A stretch of 64,000 bases of DNA from Sinisalibacter aestuarii (GTDB lineage: Bacteria > Pseudomonadota > Alphaproteobacteria > Rhodobacterales > Rhodobacteraceae): NCBI RefSeq assembly GCF_027923545.1, contig NZ_BROH01000005.1, positions 124,001-188,000 of the forward strand, written 5' to 3'. Below, piece by piece: positions 25,889-34,737 of this stretch. Position 1 is the first letter of the stretch; each line of letters opens with the position of its first letter. The position numbers were made by a program, and so were the translations under genes. The notes beneath the pieces are model-generated. The model worked only from the letters and a program-made list of their open reading frames with translations. It searched no databases and was not told where the DNA came from.

Positions 25889-26977
25889 CTACTCGCCGTC
25901 CGCGGCTTGCGGCGCAGTCTCGGGCTGGCCTTCCTCCTGCGCGACAGGAACGAGCGGCGCGGCGCCATCGCCGGACCAGGCAATTCCCGCCGCCCCGGCC
26001 TCGCCCTGCCCCTCGCGCGGTTCGGTGGCCCGCGCCTCGTCCGCCGCCATCGCCGCTTCGGCCGCCACGCCGGACAATTCCTCGACCAGCGCGAAGCTGT
26101 CATCGGCGATGCGGAACACCTTGCGGCACGCCTCAAACCCGTAAAGCCCGCAGGCGGTGCCATGCAGATCGAGCGCCAGCGTCCCGCCCGGCTGCCGCGA
26201 ATAGCCCCGGATCACACCCACATAGGCCCGCTTGAACGCGGCCTCCCGCGCCAGGAAAAAGCCCACGGTGCATCCCCCGGACCCGCAATAGAGCGAGGCC
26301 ATCTCGGAGCAAACCGCCGCCGCATAGTCGATCACCACGTCGTCGCGCCCATCGCCGTCGAGGTCTTCGCGGCGTTCGAAGCCGGGCTCCACCTCCACGG
26401 TGCCGCCAAGCTGGCCGCATTCACGCAGGATCTGATCGAGCACCACCGCCGCCGGATCGTCGAGCGGCACTTCGGGGATCGGGCAGGTATCCATCACCGC
26501 GCCGAGCGTGCGTGACGAACCGCTGAGCGACAGCGCCACGGCACGGGGCGCCTCGCCCTCACCCAGCACCAGGTCGGCGCGGTTGCCCCGGCGCAGCGCC
26601 GCCACCATGTCGGTATGAATGCGCGGATCGAAGCGGGCGGTGAGCGTGGCGGCGTCTTCGTCAGCGGTCTCAGGGCGCAGGCGCAGCCGGCCCACCGGGC
26701 GGCCATCCACGCGCAGTTCCGCCATCAACGCCTCGGGCAGGTCGGCGGCATCACCGCCGAACAGCGCCAGCTCGTAATGCAGCGGGGCCGCCGCGCCGCA
26801 TTGCAGCCGTAAGCAGGGCGGCTCGCCGCCATCCTCACCCGGAGCGGCACAAACAAAGGCTCCTGCCGCGCCGACCTCCTCGGTCTCGACCATGCCCCAT
26901 CCCTGCGCCTGGACGGGAAGCGCCAGCGATGCCCAGCCAAGCACGGCAATGATCGACAATACGCGGCGAAAAGACAT
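25889..26977 (-). CDS. Secreted protein of unknown function with an acidic DGDG-type segment
   Basis: 362 residues from ATG 26977 with GAGGG upstream. An N-terminal signal peptide (MSFRRVLSIIAVLGWASLAL, then PVQAQG) targets it to the periplasm. The mature part has several cysteines (FVCAAPG, PCLRLQCG, CSEMASLYCGSGGC, TACGLYGFEACRK), likely forming disulfides. The segment EDLDGDGRDDVVIDY resembles calcium-binding FG-GAP/EF-like loops. The C-terminal 60 residues are low-complexity, Ala/Glu-rich. I do not recognise the family. It is divergent from prpE across an operator-rich gap, so the two may be co-regulated. Confidence 0.75.
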   Translation of the reverse strand: MSFRRVLSIIAVLGWASLALPVQAQGWGMVETEEVGAAGAFVCAAPGEDGGEPPCLRLQCGAAAPLHYELALFGGDAADLPEALMAELRVDGRPVGRLRLRPETADEDAATLTARFDPRIHTDMVAALRRGNRADLVLGEGEAPRAVALSLSGSSRTLGAVMDTCPIPEVPLDDPAAVVLDQILRECGQLGGTVEVEPGFERREDLDGDGRDDVVIDYAAAVCSEMASLYCGSGGCTVGFFLAREAAFKRAYVGVIRGYSRQPGGTLALDLHGTACGLYGFEACRKVFRIADDSFALVEELSGVAAEAAMAADEARATEPREGQGEAGAAGIAWSGDGAAPLVPVAQEEGQPETAPQAADGE

Positions 26978-27055
26978 GGAACCCTCGAAATTCTTTCCGG
27001 CGAGGTTGCCCGCCTCGCGCGGGCAAGGCAAGCCCTGCAAAGTGATTCCCCGCGC

Positions 27056-27140
27056 TTTGCAACGCACCCGCAAAACTTTGCAAAGCCGTGGTGGATTTTC
27101 ACCCACCTGCATAATTCCCGGTGCTTTGCAAAACTTTGCA
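27056..27140. promoter_or_regulatory. Array of TTTGCAAA-type boxes between the divergent secreted-protein gene and prpE
   Basis: Two copies of GCAAAACTTTGCA lie at 27070-27082 and 27128-27140, each containing or abutting a perfect TTTGCAAA palindrome (27077-27084 and 27125-27132). Half sites occur at 27056-27062 (TTTGCAA) and near 27035. Paired TTTGCAAA boxes are the known operator of the short-chain fatty acyl-CoA regulator PccR (ScfR family) in Rhodobacter sphaeroides, which controls propionyl-CoA assimilation. Their place before a propionyl-CoA synthetase gene fits that well. Confidence 0.7.
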
Positions 27141-27258
27141 GCGACCGTCTGGCAAAATCTGCAAATGTCTGCGTGAAATTGCCCCGCCTCGCGGCAATGA
27201 TCTTGCACGCGACCATCGCGCTCCGTAACAAACCTCAACGGACTTGGAGGAGGACAAT

Positions 27259-29148
27259 ATGGGATACAAGGACGTCTATGCGCGCTGGCAGGCCGACCCC
27301 GAGGGGTTCTGGATGGACGCGGCGCAGGCTATCGACTGGGACAAGCCTCCCTCCAAGGCCCTGTTTGACGACAATGCCCCGATCTACGAATGGTTCTCCG
27401 ACGGCATGGTCAACACCTGCTACAACGCGGTCGACCGGCATGTGGAGCGCGGCCGCGGCGATCAGGTGGCGATCATCTATGACAGCCCGATCACCGGGCG
27501 GCAGCAGAAGATCACCTATGCCGAGTTGCAGGACCGCGTCGCCCGTTTTGCCGGCGGCCTTGCCGCGCGCGGCATCGCCAAGGGTGACCGGGTGATCATC
27601 TACATGCCGATGGTGCCCGAAGCGCTGATCGCCATGCTCGCCGTCACCCGGATCGGCGCGATCCACTCGGTGGTGTTCGGCGGCTTCGCCTCGAACGAGC
27701 TGGCCGTGCGGATCGACGACGCGATGCCGAAAGCGATCATCGCCGGCAGCGCCGGGATCGAGCCCAACCGGATCGTGCCCTACAAGCCGCTGCTCGACGG
27801 CGCGATCGACATCGCCAAGCACAAGCCTGACTTTACCGTAATCTTCCAGCGCGAGGAAAAGCCCGCCGATCTGAAACCGGGCTATGACATCGACTGGGCC
27901 GAGATCGCCGCCGCCGATCCGGTGGCCTGCCTGCCGGTCGAGGGCAACCATCCCTGCTATGTGCTTTATACCTCCGGCACCACGGGCCAGCCCAAAGGCG
28001 TGATCCGCCACACCGCCGGCCACCTGGTGGCGCTGAACTGGACAATGAAGAACATCTACAATGTCGATCCGGGCGATGTGTTCTGGGCGGCATCGGATGT
28101 GGGCTGGGTCGTGGGCCATTCCTACATCACCTATGGCCCGCTGGTGCATGGCAACACCACCATCGTCTTCGAGGGCAAGCCTGTCGGCACGCCCGATGCG
28201 GGCACGTTCTGGCGGGTGATCTCGGAGCATGGGGTAAAGAGCTTCTTTACCGCCCCCACCGCCTTCCGCGCCGTGAAGCGGGAGGATCCGACCGGCGAAT
28301 TCGTGACGAAATACGATCTCTCCTGCCTCAAGACAGTCTATCTCGCCGGCGAGCGCGCCGACCCCGACACCATCGTCTGGGCGCAAAATCACCTGAAGGT
28401 GCCGGTGATCGACCATTGGTGGCAAACCGAAACCGGCTACTCCATCGCCGCCAACCCGGTGGGGATCGAGCTGCTACCGGTCAAGCTCGGCTCGCCCTCG
28501 GTGCCGATGCCGGGCTATGACATTCACATCCTCGACGAAGGCGGGCACGAGGTGAAAGCCGGCACGCTCGGCGCCATCGCGATCAAGCTGCCGCTGCCGC
28601 CGGGCACGCTGCCGACGCTGTGGAACGCCGAAGACCGCTACCGCAAGAGCTACCTCACCACCTTCCCCGGCTATTACGAGACGGGCGACGCGGGCTACAA
28701 GGACGAGGAAGGCTACCTCTACATCATGGCCCGTACCGATGACGTGATCAACGTCGCCGGCCACCGGCTTTCCACCGGCGGGATGGAAGAGGTGCTCGCC
28801 TCGCATCCGGACGTGGCCGAATGCGCGGTGATCGGCGTGACCGACGAGCTCAAGGGCCAGTTGCCGCTCGGCTTCCTCTGCCTCAATGCCGGCGCGACGC
28901 GCGACCACAAGGAAGTGGTGGCCGAATGCGTGAAGCTGGTGCGCGACAAGATCGGCCCGGTCGCCGCCTTCAAGGCCGCGGTGGTCGTCGACCGGCTGCC
29001 GAAGACCCGGTCGGGCAAGATTTTGCGCGGCACGATGGTTTCGATCGCCGATGGCAACGCGTTCAAGATGCCGGCCACGATCGACGATCCACAGATCCTC
29101 GACGAGATCACCGAGGCGCTGCAAACCTTGGGCTACGCCAAGCCCTGA
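27259..29148 (+). CDS. prpE: Propionyl-CoA synthetase
   Basis: 629 residues from ATG 27259, with the site TTGGAGGAGG upstream. It shows the ACS N-terminal domain (YNAVDRHVERGRGDQVAIIY), the AMP-binding loop YTSGTTGQPKGVIRHTAGH, the WWQTETGYSI adenylate motif and the catalytic lysine PKTRSGKILRG. Length and the VYARWQADPEGFW start are closer to PrpE than to acetyl-CoA synthetase Acs. It makes propionyl-CoA from propionate, CoA and ATP. The TTTGCAAA boxes upstream support a short-chain acyl-CoA response. Confidence 0.9.
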   Translation: MGYKDVYARWQADPEGFWMDAAQAIDWDKPPSKALFDDNAPIYEWFSDGMVNTCYNAVDRHVERGRGDQVAIIYDSPITGRQQKITYAELQDRVARFAGGLAARGIAKGDRVIIYMPMVPEALIAMLAVTRIGAIHSVVFGGFASNELAVRIDDAMPKAIIAGSAGIEPNRIVPYKPLLDGAIDIAKHKPDFTVIFQREEKPADLKPGYDIDWAEIAAADPVACLPVEGNHPCYVLYTSGTTGQPKGVIRHTAGHLVALNWTMKNIYNVDPGDVFWAASDVGWVVGHSYITYGPLVHGNTTIVFEGKPVGTPDAGTFWRVISEHGVKSFFTAPTAFRAVKREDPTGEFVTKYDLSCLKTVYLAGERADPDTIVWAQNHLKVPVIDHWWQTETGYSIAANPVGIELLPVKLGSPSVPMPGYDIHILDEGGHEVKAGTLGAIAIKLPLPPGTLPTLWNAEDRYRKSYLTTFPGYYETGDAGYKDEEGYLYIMARTDDVINVAGHRLSTGGMEEVLASHPDVAECAVIGVTDELKGQLPLGFLCLNAGATRDHKEVVAECVKLVRDKIGPVAAFKAAVVVDRLPKTRSGKILRGTMVSIADGNAFKMPATIDDPQILDEITEALQTLGYAKP

Positions 29149-29167
29149 ACTGGCCGCAAAACGCAAA

Positions 29168-29219
29168 AATAGCGGGGGAAAGCAACGCTCCGGCGTGAAT
29201 TTCCCCCGCTATTGTTTCC
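29168..29219 (+). terminator. Terminator of prpE
   Basis: AATAGCGGGGGAAA (29168-29181) pairs perfectly with TTTCCCCCGCTATT (29200-29213), followed by GTTTCCC. The 14-bp stem has an 18-nt loop. Confidence 0.8.
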
Positions 29220-29331
29220 CTCCTGGAAACGCACCGGTTCCAACCCTAACGCGAATGCGGGGTTGGATTTTCGCTTGAAGGTTGGAATGTTGTGTGAAGC
29301 GCCACCCTCGCGGGGGCACCGGCGCGGGGCG

Positions 29332-30783
29332 ATGAAACGGGGCGTTGCAGTGGAAGAGAGGACAAGGCGGCATCCGGACGCGGGCAGCGATGGCCGGTCA
29401 CGGGAGCAGGCACATATCTCGGCGCTTCTCGTATCGGACAGCGACGAGCAGCACCCCCTTCCCGACACGCCGTTCACCGACGCCGGTCTGCACCTCGTGC
29501 GCGCCCGGGGGCTCGCCGAGGCCAATACGAGCTACGGACAGATCCGCAGCCAGCTTGTCGTGCTGCCGCTGACCGTGGATGGCGAAGACAGCACGCCCTT
29601 CCTGTCACGCCTGCTGGCAGCCCGGCCCGCTCCGGTGGTGCTGGTGATCGCTTCGAACGACGAGATCAACGTCGCCGCCGAGGCGATGCGGATCGGCGCT
29701 TTCGATTGCCTGTTCCGCCCGTTCTCGCATACCCGGCTTTCAAAGGCGGTCGAGGCGGCGCTGCAGGCGCTGCCTGCCATGCCCGAGGCGCGGCTGCCCG
29801 AGACCGCCTGGCAAAGCACACCGCAAAGCCCCGAACGCCGCGTGTTGCCCTACCCGGCCCCACCCGCGATGCCGGGCGCTTCGGCAAGCCTGCTGACCGT
29901 GGCGTCGGAAATGCTGGCGGTGCTCGAACGTGCCGATACGCTCGCCCGCTCGGATGTGCCGGTGTTCATCACCGGCGAGGTCGGCTCAGGCAAGTCGCTC
30001 ATCGCGCGCAAGCTGCATGACGATTCCAGCCGCCGCGACGCGCCCTTCATCACCGTCGATTGCGCAATCCTGACGCCGGAGAACATCGGCGAGCAATGCG
30101 ACCTGCTATGCCCCACGGCCACGGGCGGCACCCTGTTTCTCGACGAGATCTGCGCGCTCGATCCGGCGGTGCAGCCCCAGGTATTGCACCGGATCACGGC
30201 CGTTACCGAACGGGGCGCCATCGCCACGCGGCCACGGGTGATCTCGTCGACCAGTCACGATCCGCGCGCGGCGATGCGCGCAGGGCTGTTGATGTCGGAT
30301 CTGTTCTACCGGCTGCATGTCGCGCCGCTGGCAATCCCGCCGCTGCGCGACCGGCCGGACGATATCGCACTGATCGCCCGCAACAAGCTGTCGGAATTCT
30401 CGCTGGCCGAGGGCAGCCGCGTGCGCGCCATTTCCGACCCCGCGATCGAGCTTCTGCGGGCCTATGACTGGCCCGGCAATGTGCGCGAATTGCTCAACGT
30501 GATCTGGTCGGCGGTGGCGATGAACGAGGGGCCGCAGATTCTGCCCGAGCACCTGCCGCGCGAGATCGTCAGCCCCGCCGAGCGCAGCGGGCAGGCCGCA
30601 ACCGGGCTCGGACCGCTGATCGGGCACACGCTGGCCGAGATCGAGAAGGCCGCCATCGAAGAAACGATCCGGGCGCAGGGCGGGTCGATCCCGCTGGCGG
30701 CGCGGGTGCTCGACGTGGCGCCGTCGACGATCTACCGCAAGCGCGAAAGCTGGGCGCGGCGCGCCAAGAGCGAGCGCCGCTAG
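29332..30783 (+). CDS. NtrC-like AAA+ regulator without a GAFTGA loop
   Basis: 483 residues from ATG 29332 (earlier in-frame starts at 29287 and 29212 are possible). Residues about 30-145 are a receiver-like domain that lacks the phospho-accepting Asp: the usual DLVLLDxxLP region reads QLVVLPLTVDG. The AAA+ domain has Walker A GEVGSGKS, Walker B GGTLFLDEI and sensor R in PPLRDRPDDIALI, but the sigma-54-contact GAFTGA motif between them is absent (GEQCDLLCPTATGG instead). A Fis-type HTH closes the protein (IEETIRAQGGSIPLAARVLD). It probably does not activate sigma-54 polymerase; repression or sigma-70 activation is more likely. Start uncertain. Confidence 0.85.
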   Translation: MKRGVAVEERTRRHPDAGSDGRSREQAHISALLVSDSDEQHPLPDTPFTDAGLHLVRARGLAEANTSYGQIRSQLVVLPLTVDGEDSTPFLSRLLAARPAPVVLVIASNDEINVAAEAMRIGAFDCLFRPFSHTRLSKAVEAALQALPAMPEARLPETAWQSTPQSPERRVLPYPAPPAMPGASASLLTVASEMLAVLERADTLARSDVPVFITGEVGSGKSLIARKLHDDSSRRDAPFITVDCAILTPENIGEQCDLLCPTATGGTLFLDEICALDPAVQPQVLHRITAVTERGAIATRPRVISSTSHDPRAAMRAGLLMSDLFYRLHVAPLAIPPLRDRPDDIALIARNKLSEFSLAEGSRVRAISDPAIELLRAYDWPGNVRELLNVIWSAVAMNEGPQILPEHLPREIVSPAERSGQAATGLGPLIGHTLAEIEKAAIEETIRAQGGSIPLAARVLDVAPSTIYRKRESWARRAKSERR

Positions 30784-30792
30784 CCCCGCGCG

Positions 30793-31554
30793 TCAGACGA
30801 ATTGTTCGCGGATCAGCCGTTCCTCGAGCCCATGGCCGGGATCGAAGAGCACCTTGTGCTCGATATCCGTCGCCGTCTCGACCTCGACCGCCACGACATT
30901 ACCCGCCGGACGACCATCGGCATCGGCCATCACCGGGCGTTTCTCCGGCTCCAGCACCTCGATGCGCACCCGGGCGCGTTTCGGCAGCAGCGCCCCGCGC
31001 CAGCGCCGGGGGCGATAGGCGGCGATGGCGGTCACCGCCAGCACATCGGAGCCGATCGGCAGGATCGGGCCGTGGGCGGAGTAGTTATAGGCGGTGGAGC
31101 CCGCCGGCGTCGCCACCAGCGCGCCGTCGCAGATCAGCTCGGCCATGCGCAGCTTGCCATCGACCGAGATCGCCAGCTTCGCCGCCTGGCTACCCGCCCG
31201 CAGCAGCGCCACCTCGTTGATCGCCAGCGCATCGTGCACCTCGCCGTCAATCCCCTCGGCCCGCATCCGAAGCGGGTTGATCACCGCAAGCTCGGCCTCG
31301 CGCACCCGCTCAACCAGCTCGTCGACGGCGAATTCGTTCATCAGAAAGCCCACCGTGCCCCGGTTCATCCCGTAAACCGGCGCGGCGAGATTCTGGTAAT
31401 GATGCAGCGTGTGCAGCATGAACCCATCGCCCCCCAGCGCCACGATCACATCGGCCTCGGCGGCCGGAACCTCGCCGTATAGCGCCACCAGATCGTCGCG
31501 GCTCGACTGGGCCAGCGGTGCGTTGGAGGCCGCAAAGTGCAGTTTCAGGCTCAT
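30793..31554 (-). CDS. nadK: NAD kinase
   Basis: 253 residues from ATG 31554, preceded by GAGGAAACCG. The [12 protein letters not shown] phosphate-binding loop, [12 protein letters not shown], the AINEVAL motif and [20 protein letters not shown] are the conserved parts of bacterial NAD kinases. It phosphorylates NAD to NADP with ATP or polyphosphate. It is convergent with the NtrC-like gene (9 bp apart) and divergent from glyA. Confidence 0.95.
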   Translation of the reverse strand: MSLKLHFAASNAPLAQSSRDDLVALYGEVPAAEADVIVALGGDGFMLHTLHHYQNLAAPVYGMNRGTVGFLMNEFAVDELVERVREAELAVINPLRMRAEGIDGEVHDALAINEVALLRAGSQAAKLAISVDGKLRMAELICDGALVATPAGSTAYNYSAHGPILPIGSDVLAVTAIAAYRPRRWRGALLPKRARVRIEVLEPEKRPVMADADGRPAGNVVAVEVETATDIEHKVLFDPGHGLEERLIREQFV

Positions 31555-31712
31555 CGGTTTCCTCGGAGGGACATCGCGTTCGGAAAAGAACACAAGTTTC
31601 CCCATTGCGCCAGTGTGGTCGGTTCTTTGTGCCGCGACGCCGCAAACGGGGCTTCCGCCGCGCACACCTTTCCTCTAGATCATCCCGAAATGGCACGCCA
31701 CAGGAGAGATCC

Positions 31713-33005
31713 ATGACCGATATCCGCGATGCAGGCTTTTTCACCGAAACGCTCGAAACCCGCGACGCCGAGCTGTTCGGCGCGATCCGCGGCGAACTGA
31801 CCCGCCAGCGCGACGAGATCGAGCTGATCGCGAGCGAAAACATCGTTTCGAAAGCGGTGATGGAAGCCCAGGGCTCGGTGATGACCAACAAATACGCCGA
31901 GGGCTACCCGGGCCGGCGCTATTACGGCGGCTGCGACTGGGTCGATGTGGCCGAGAACCTCGCCATCGAGCGGGCGAAAGAGCTGTTCGGCTGTGGCTTT
32001 GCCAACGTCCAGCCCAATTCCGGCTCACAGGCCAACCAGGGCGCCTTCATGGCGATGATCCAGCCCGGCGACACGATCCTCGGCATGAACCTCGCCTCCG
32101 GCGGCCACCTCACCCACGGCGCGCCGCCCAACCAGTCGGGCAAATGGTTCAACGCGGTGCAATACGGCGTGCGCAAGCAGGACAGCCTTGTCGATTACGA
32201 CGAGATTCAGGCGCTGGCCAATGAGCACAAGCCGAAGCTGATCATCGCCGGCGGCTCGGCCATTCCGCGCCAGCTCGACTTTGCGAAGTTCCGCGAGATC
32301 GCCGACTCGGTCGGCGCCTACCTGATGGTCGATATGGCCCACTTTGCCGGCCTCGTCGCGGCGGGCGAGCATCCCTCGCCCTTCCCCTATGCCGACGTGG
32401 CCACCACCACCACGCATAAGACCCTGCGGGGCCCGCGTGGCGGCATGATCCTCACCAACAACGAGGAGCTGGCCAAGAAGATCAACTCGGCGATCTTCCC
32501 CGGCATTCAGGGCGGCCCGCTCATGCATGTGATCGCCGCCAAGGCCGTGGCCTTCGGCGAGGCGCTGCGCCCGGAATTCAAGACCTACCAGAAAGCCGTG
32601 CGCGCCAATGCCGTGGCGCTGGCCGACCAACTTATGAAGAACGGACTCGACATCGTCACCGGCGGCACCGACACCCATGTGATGCTGGTCGACCTGCGCC
32701 CCAAAGGCGTGAAGGGCAACGCCACCGAAAAGGCGCTGGGCCGCGCCCACATCACCACCAACAAGAACGGCATCCCGTTCGACCCGGAAAAGCCGATGGT
32801 GACCAGCGGCATCCGCCTCGGCACCCCGGCAGGCACCACCCGCGGCTTCGGCGAGGCCGAGTTCCGCCAGATCGCCGATCTGATCGTCGAGGTGGTCGAC
32901 GGGCTGGCGGCGAATGGCGAAGACGGCAATGGCGCGGTGGAAGAGGCCGTGCGCGCCAAGGTGGCCGATCTTTGCGCCCGCTTCCCGATCTATCCGGGCC
33001 TTTGA
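31713..33005 (+). CDS. glyA: Serine hydroxymethyltransferase
   Basis: 430 residues from ATG 31713 with AGGAGAG upstream. PLP-lysine motif [16 protein letters not shown], substrate motif [16 protein letters not shown] and N-terminal [19 protein letters not shown] are all intact. It interconverts serine and glycine with tetrahydrofolate, the main source of one-carbon units. Monocistronic, ended by a strong terminator. Confidence 0.97.
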   Translation: MTDIRDAGFFTETLETRDAELFGAIRGELTRQRDEIELIASENIVSKAVMEAQGSVMTNKYAEGYPGRRYYGGCDWVDVAENLAIERAKELFGCGFANVQPNSGSQANQGAFMAMIQPGDTILGMNLASGGHLTHGAPPNQSGKWFNAVQYGVRKQDSLVDYDEIQALANEHKPKLIIAGGSAIPRQLDFAKFREIADSVGAYLMVDMAHFAGLVAAGEHPSPFPYADVATTTTHKTLRGPRGGMILTNNEELAKKINSAIFPGIQGGPLMHVIAAKAVAFGEALRPEFKTYQKAVRANAVALADQLMKNGLDIVTGGTDTHVMLVDLRPKGVKGNATEKALGRAHITTNKNGIPFDPEKPMVTSGIRLGTPAGTTRGFGEAEFRQIADLIVEVVDGLAANGEDGNGAVEEAVRAKVADLCARFPIYPGL

Positions 33006-33037
33006 CCCGTCAGCCAGATATACCATGAGATTGAAAG

Positions 33038-33064
33038 CCGGGGCCCCGCCCCGGTTTTTTCTTT
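33038..33064 (+). terminator. Terminator of glyA
   Basis: CCGGGGC (33038-33044) pairs with GCCCCGG (33048-33054) around CCC, followed by TTTTTTCTTTTC. A classic intrinsic terminator. Confidence 0.9.
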
Positions 33065-33104
33065 TCATCACAGAAGGATGACACTCGTCCCACAACAACA
33101 TCTT

Positions 33105-33132
33105 GAAACTAACTGACCGGTCAGTTAGTTTC
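33105..33132. promoter_or_regulatory. Perfect 28-bp palindromic TetR operator
   Basis: GAAACTAACTGACC followed by GGTCAGTTAGTTTC is a perfect palindrome ending 5 bp before the TetR ATG. The TGACCGGTCA core is typical of TetR-family sites of the AcrR/FadR kind. Binding here would block ribosome access or a promoter just upstream, giving tight autorepression of the exporter operon. Confidence 0.85.
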
Positions 33133-33137
33133 TGCCC

Positions 33138-33791
33138 ATGGCCGACCCTGACTCGCCCGAACCCAAGTTTCGCCGCCGTGCCGAGCACCGGCCCGACGAG
33201 CTGCTCGATGCGGCGCTCGCGCTGTTTGTCGAGAAGGGATATTCCCACACCTCGGTGGCCGAGATCGCCCGCAAGGCCGGCGTTTCGAAAGGGGCGCTCT
33301 ACCTCTACTTCCCATCGAAGCAAGCGGTGCTTGAGGGGCTGGTACGGCGTGCTGTCTCGCCCATTGCGATACGGGCGCAGGAGGCCATCGACATCGCCGA
33401 TGCCGATCTGCGGGCCACGCTGCGCGCACTGCTGACGGTCATCGCCACCGCGCTTGGCGATCCCAAGGTTTTCGCGGTGCCCAAGATCGTGATCCGCGAG
33501 GCGGTCGTCGCGCCCGAGATCGCCGAAATGTATCGCCGCGCGGTCTTCGACAACGTTCTGCCCGCCGGCGCCGCGATCATCCGCCGGGCCGTTGCTCAGG
33601 GTAAAATCCGCCCGGTCGACCCCGAGATGACGCTGCGCTCGCTCGTCGGCCCGGTGATCATGCACCTGCTTTTGTCCGAGATTTTCGGCATCGAACCCGA
33701 GGGCGGCCTCGCGCTGGACCGGCTCGTCGAAAATCACCTCGATATTCTCGTCAACGGCCTGTTTCCGGCCACGGAGTCCCACGATGCTTGA
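33138..33791 (+). CDS. TetR-family repressor of the adjacent exporter
   Basis: 217 residues. N-terminal HTH reads LLDAALALFVEKGYSHTSVA, then IARKAGVSKGALYLYFPSK, a textbook TetR DNA-binding domain; the helical C-terminus senses an unknown ligand. Its ATG is 5 bp after a 28-bp palindrome. The stop overlaps the HlyD gene by 8 bp, so it is the first gene of the exporter operon. It probably represses the operon until the exported compound binds. Confidence 0.93.
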   Translation: MADPDSPEPKFRRRAEHRPDELLDAALALFVEKGYSHTSVAEIARKAGVSKGALYLYFPSKQAVLEGLVRRAVSPIAIRAQEAIDIADADLRATLRALLTVIATALGDPKVFAVPKIVIREAVVAPEIAEMYRRAVFDNVLPAGAAIIRRAVAQGKIRPVDPEMTLRSLVGPVIMHLLLSEIFGIEPEGGLALDRLVENHLDILVNGLFPATESHDA

Positions 33792-34737
33792 AACCGTCAC
33801 CGCCTGGTTCACCGCCCTTCTCGCCGCGATCCTGCCGGGCTTCGGCGAAGACACGACGCCCGTCTATAACGGCTATGTCGAGGCCGAATACGTCTATGTC
33901 GCGCCATCGGTCACAGGGCGGCTGCGCAACCTCTCCGTTCACGAGGGCGACACGATCGTCGCCGGCGCCTTCCTGTTCGACCAGGACGCCACCAAGCAGC
34001 GCGCCGCCCTGCGCGCGGCGAACGCGATCATCGCCCAGGCCGAGGCCAATCTGCGCAACCTAGAAACCGGTTCGCGCGAGGCGGAAATCCAGGTCATCCG
34101 CGCCTCGCTGGAAGAGGCGCGCGTGGCGCAGTCGCTGGCCCAGACCACACTGGCGCGCACCGAGAACCTGTTTGAGCGCGAGATTGTCACCCAGGCCAGG
34201 GTCGATGCCGACCGCGCGGCGCTGGAGCAGGCCAATGCCCATGTCGCCCAGCTTCAGGCCCAGCTTCAGGTGGCCGAGCTTCCGGCTCGCGGCGAACAGG
34301 TGATCGCCGCCGAGGCCACGCTGAACGCCGCCCGCGCCGATGCCGACCTCGCCGCCGCGCAGCTTGACGATATGCGGGTGACGGCGCCGGTGCAGGGGCT
34401 GGTGGAGAAGGTCTATTTCGAGGCGGGCGAAGTGGCGGCGGCCGGGTCGCCGGTGATCTCGATCCTGCCGCCCGATGCGCTCAAGGTACTGTTTTACCTG
34501 CCCGAACCCGAACGCAGCAGCTTCGCGCTCGGGCAGGAGCTTGCCTTGTCCTGCGAGGGCTGCGCCGAGGGCGTCACCGCCACGATCAGCCGCATCGCCT
34601 CCGACCCGCAATTCACGCCGCCAATCATCTATTCGCGCGATCAGCGCACCCGGCTCGTCTTCCGTGCCGAGGCGCGTCTGCCCGGGGGCACCGGCCTGCT
34701 TCCCGGCCAGCCGGTCACGCTGGAGCGGACCCAATGA
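33784..34737 (+). CDS. HlyD/EmrA-type periplasmic adaptor (YbhG-like)
   Basis: 317 residues. One hydrophobic N-terminal segment (AWFTALLAAILPGF) is followed by a lipoyl/barrel half (VYVAPSVTGRLRNLSVHEGD), a coiled-coil hairpin with many Ala/Glu heptads (about 75-190) and the second barrel half (MRVTAPVQGLVEKVYFEAGE). It links an inner-membrane transporter to an outer-membrane channel. Translation is coupled on both sides (8-bp and 4-bp overlaps). No outer-membrane factor gene is present here. Confidence 0.9.
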   Translation: MLETVTAWFTALLAAILPGFGEDTTPVYNGYVEAEYVYVAPSVTGRLRNLSVHEGDTIVAGAFLFDQDATKQRAALRAANAIIAQAEANLRNLETGSREAEIQVIRASLEEARVAQSLAQTTLARTENLFEREIVTQARVDADRAALEQANAHVAQLQAQLQVAELPARGEQVIAAEATLNAARADADLAAAQLDDMRVTAPVQGLVEKVYFEAGEVAAAGSPVISILPPDALKVLFYLPEPERSSFALGQELALSCEGCAEGVTATISRIASDPQFTPPIIYSRDQRTRLVFRAEARLPGGTGLLPGQPVTLERTQ

